Positions 61,527-64,000 of a stretch of 64,000 bases of DNA are shown here, piece by piece. The DNA comes from Lachnospiraceae bacterium. GTDB taxonomy: Bacteria; Bacillota; Clostridia; Lachnospirales; Lachnospiraceae. How positions within the stretch are numbered: the first letter of the stretch is position 1; every line of letters begins with the position of its first letter. Below the pieces are notes generated by a model, which was given only the letters and a program-made list of their open reading frames with translations, was not told where the DNA came from and made no database searches. The translations under genes and the position numbers were made by a program. The stretch covers positions 1-64,000 of the forward strand of contig JAILHF010000017.1 of assembly GCA_024696005.1 (NCBI GenBank), given 5' to 3'.

Positions 61527-64000
61527 ATGGACAATTTTATGGATAAACTGGCAGAGAAATATAATGCACAGGACATGATCCGTGCAAACGCTCAGGCGGA
61601 GAGCGCGCAGATGCAGAACCTGCAGGAGCAGGTGGAGGCTTATGAAGCGGTCCTGCAGGAGATGCGAAAGCTCAACTACAGGAATTCCGAACTGACGGAA
61701 AAGATGTATGCCCTGGTCGATGAGAGCATCGAAAGGGTACACACTCTCCAGATCGAAGCCCAGGGTGGTGCCAACACGGAACTTGTGTCCCGTGAGATGA
61801 CGGATGCCGTCAGCCGCGCGGTGAGCGAGGCAGTCAGCAACATGGACGAGACCATGGTCCGCTCCCTGCAGGAAGCGATGCAGAACGCACTGCAGCAGCC
61901 GACTGAGGAGATCCGGCAGTCCACACAGGATGTGCGGGAATCCGTGGTAGCGGTACAGAGCTCCACCGAGGGCCTGACCGGAAAACTGGATGAGATCGGA
62001 AGCGCAGCCGGCAGCATTTCGGAAAAGCTGGATGTGCTGCAGGGCTCGACGGAAATGGTATCCGAGAGCATCGATGCGGTGCGGAATTCGACGGATGGCG
62101 TTCGTGACAGCCTGAGCGCGATACAGAGCGACATCAGTGATCTGCGTGATGAGAACGGCGTGCTGCGTGACCGCATTTTCGCGATCCAGCAGAGCGAAAC
62201 GAATACAGAGGAGAGCCTGGCGTCCATCTCTGCGGCGATCGCCGGTTTATCGGCTGCGGCACCGGCCGCGGAAGTGCCGTCGAGAAGCCTGGACGATCTG
62301 ATGGGGTCGAACGACGAGCTTGTCGGGAAGCTGGATGGGCTTCAGAGCGCAAGCGACGGGATAGAGAACAAGCTGGACGGGCTGAAGAGCCTGACCGAAG
62401 AGACAGCTGCGAAGCTGGATGAGACGGCAGCAAAGCTGGAGGGCCTGAAGGGCTCGCCGGACGGTCTGGAAGAAAAGCTGGATAGCATCCGGGGCGCAGC
62501 TGACGGAGTCGGAAGCAAACTGGACAGCCTGAAGAACTCGGGTGAGAATGTGGAGCTCGGTCTGGAAGAGCTGAAGAGCCTGACCGAAGAGACAGCTGCG
62601 AAGCTGGATGAGACGGCAGCAAAGCTGGATGGCCTGAAGGGCTCGCCGGAAGGCCTGGAAGACAAGCTGGACGGCATCAAGGCCGCATCCGACGGAATAG
62701 AGAGCAAGTTGGACGGGCTTCAGAGCGCGTCCGACGGGATCGACGGCAAGCTGGACGGGCTGAAGAGCTCGGCCGATGAGGCAGCCGACAAACTGAATGA
62801 CATCAGCGCCACGGCGGAACGTCTGCGCACCGGAATGGAGGCGCTGCAGGCTCTGCTTGCGCTGCAGAATGAGCTGAACAGCCTGCGCGAGGAGAACGGC
62901 GATCTGCGTGACCGCCTGTTCTCGATCCAGCAGAACGGAACGAATACCGAAGAGAGCCTCGCAGCCATTTCTACGGCGATCGAAGGCCTGAAGGAAAAGA
63001 ATGCGGACGAGGAAGCGGAAGACAGGAAGGCGTACGACGAGCAGATCTCGAAGCTGATCGAAGAGCTGAAGACGCAGTCCCAGATCGATGAGCTCACCCA
63101 GGAGACGCTCTCCGCGCTGGCCCAGTCCAACGCGCAGACGCAGGATTCCCTGACGGAGCTCAAGTCCGTGATCGCGGGTCTCCGCGACAGCAACGAAAAG
63201 AAAGAGGGCGAGAACGCAAACGAGATTCAGACCCTGCTCAAGACGCTGCAGGATGCCGGCAAACAGAACGGCGAGATGCTCAAGGGCCTGCAGCAGGCCG
63301 ACGCAAAGAACAAAGAGGAGCTTGCCGGGATCCGCGGAGCACATGCGGAGACCAAGACCGCCATTGCGGCGCTGCAGGATGAGAACCAGGAACAGCGCAA
63401 AGCCATGGAGGAGATCTTCGATACCCTTGTGGCGACCAGGAACACCCTTGGCGAGATCCGTGCAGCCGAAGCGGAGAGAGGCCGCGGCGAAGGCGAGGAA
63501 GAGCTCCGTCAGACCCTGGCCGACCTGACCTCGTCGAACAACGAGCTCAAGTCCAGCTTCCGCACACTCAAGGCAGCCACGGATGAGAACAAGAATACGC
63601 TGAAGTCCGAGATCAACAGCAGCATTTACGGACTCAAGCAGGACAATAAAGAGATCGTCGAATTCATGCAGCGCATGAACGCCAACCTGATGAAACAGGG
63701 CGAAGAGGCGGAGCGCGCGGCAGCGAGAGAGACGGAAGCACAGGCCAAGAACGAGGAATCCAAACAGATTCTGGAAGAACGTTTCAAAGAGGTGGAAGAC
63801 TTCATGCACAAAGAGAGCGTGAAGGTCTACCGGAACGTCCAGGCCGTGATCAACGAGAAGAATGACAAGCAGAAAGAGGGCGTTGAGAACGCAAGTCTTT
63901 CCGTGGAGAAGAGAGTCGGAAAGGTGAAGGCGCTGGTTGTGATCAACATGGTATTTACCCTGATCAACCTGACGACCATCATCCTTTATATCTTCGGCTT
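61527..64000 (+). CDS. Very long coiled-coil protein with C-terminal membrane segment (3' cut by window edge)
   Basis: ATG at 61527 with GGGAGG at 61516-61521; open for 824 codons to the edge. Almost all of it is predicted coiled coil, with KLDGLKS and heptad-like runs. Two segments are duplicated: an 81-base stretch at 62381-62461 and 62570-62650, and a longer pair around residues 205-240 and 452-487 (both with LRDRxFxIQQ and NTEESLA). The visible end has a hydrophobic helix LVVINMVFTLINLTTIILYIFG, so the protein is probably anchored by a C-terminal membrane segment, with the coil in the cytoplasm or outside. No enzymatic motif is seen. Function unknown; scaffold or mechanical roles are possible. 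Confidence 0.75.
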   Translation, partial: MDNFMDKLAEKYNAQDMIRANAQAESAQMQNLQEQVEAYEAVLQEMRKLNYRNSELTEKMYALVDESIERVHTLQIEAQGGANTELVSREMTDAVSRAVSEAVSNMDETMVRSLQEAMQNALQQPTEEIRQSTQDVRESVVAVQSSTEGLTGKLDEIGSAAGSISEKLDVLQGSTEMVSESIDAVRNSTDGVRDSLSAIQSDISDLRDENGVLRDRIFAIQQSETNTEESLASISAAIAGLSAAAPAAEVPSRSLDDLMGSNDELVGKLDGLQSASDGIENKLDGLKSLTEETAAKLDETAAKLEGLKGSPDGLEEKLDSIRGAADGVGSKLDSLKNSGENVELGLEELKSLTEETAAKLDETAAKLDGLKGSPEGLEDKLDGIKAASDGIESKLDGLQSASDGIDGKLDGLKSSADEAADKLNDISATAERLRTGMEALQALLALQNELNSLREENGDLRDRLFSIQQNGTNTEESLAAISTAIEGLKEKNADEEAEDRKAYDEQISKLIEELKTQSQIDELTQETLSALAQSNAQTQDSLTELKSVIAGLRDSNEKKEGENANEIQTLLKTLQDAGKQNGEMLKGLQQADAKNKEELAGIRGAHAETKTAIAALQDENQEQRKAMEEIFDTLVATRNTLGEIRAAEAERGRGEGEEELRQTLADLTSSNNELKSSFRTLKAATDENKNTLKSEINSSIYGLKQDNKEIVEFMQRMNANLMKQGEEAERAAARETEAQAKNEESKQILEERFKEVEDFMHKESVKVYRNVQAVINEKNDKQKEGVENASLSVEKRVGKVKALVVINMVFTLINLTTIILYIFG
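62381..62650 (+). repeat. Direct duplication inside the coiled-coil gene
   Basis: 81 bases at 62381-62461 and 62570-62650, offset by 189 bases (63 codons), are identical except for one base (GAGGGC versus GATGGC). The in-frame unit encodes LKSLTEETAAKLDETAAKL and flanking residues. The near-identity points to recent duplication or gene conversion. Confidence 0.85.

Noticed and set aside
1-64000. CRISPR array, tRNA or rRNA genes
   Set aside because: No regularly spaced identical repeats, no CCA-ended cloverleaf and no rRNA-like sequence were found on reading the window.

Overview
The window looks like a chromosomal segment of a moderately GC-rich Firmicute of the class Clostridia, probably Lachnospiraceae-like. 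The evidence is a tryptophan T-box leader, a split four-subunit pyruvate:ferredoxin oxidoreductase, a Firmicute-type Suf system with SufU, a RelQ-type small alarmone synthetase, an oligopeptide ABC operon and very large Big_2-type surface proteins. The placement rests on gene content only.

Layout. 1-2.9 kb: end of a membrane protein, a frameshifted IS1634-family transposase remnant, an MBL-fold hydrolase, a methyltransferase and a hairpin-rich intergenic region. 2.9-3.8 kb: patatin-like phospholipase. 11.2-3.8 kb (minus strand): a tightly overlapped pseudaminic acid operon, pseF-pseH-DUF6044-GT52-like-pseI-pseG-GT2, without pseB or pseC. 11.3-18.5 kb: a peptide/nickel-type ABC transporter operon whose second permease carries a large extracytoplasmic insert. 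18.6-25.8 kb: a small membrane protein, malic enzyme, DUF308 protein, a lipoprotein-like protein with repeated VYGPPEWF motifs, POR gamma/delta/alpha/beta, a degenerate CobL/CbiET-like protein and a membrane protein, closed by a strong terminator.

25.9-35.9 kb: two large secreted proteins, one combining a von Willebrand A domain with an LCAT-like lipase domain and bacterial Ig-like domains, the other combining DUF6273-like, leucine-rich and Big_2 regions. 35.9-40.2 kb: promoter, tryptophan T-box with a UGG specifier, then trpD-trpC-trpB-trpA (no trpE, trpG or trpF). 40.2-43.7 kb: sufC-sufB-sufD. 43.9-50.5 kb: a 2214-residue secreted protein with five repeated modules. 50.7-58.8 kb: DUF4097 protein, two unknown proteins, an NADase-type glycan-binding lipoprotein, a transglutaminase-like protein, a small membrane-anchored protein, an acyltransferase and a VanX-like M15 peptidase. 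58.8-61.2 kb: sufS-sufU-relQ, separated from sufCBD by about 15 kb of cell-surface genes. 61.5 kb to the end: a very long coiled-coil protein with recent internal duplications, cut by the window edge.

How the parts may fit together (inference): malic enzyme and POR would take malate through pyruvate to acetyl-CoA with reduced ferredoxin, and the Suf genes would supply Fe-S clusters for POR. The pse operon, the acyltransferase and the surface proteins together build the cell envelope. No rRNA, tRNA or CRISPR array was found.
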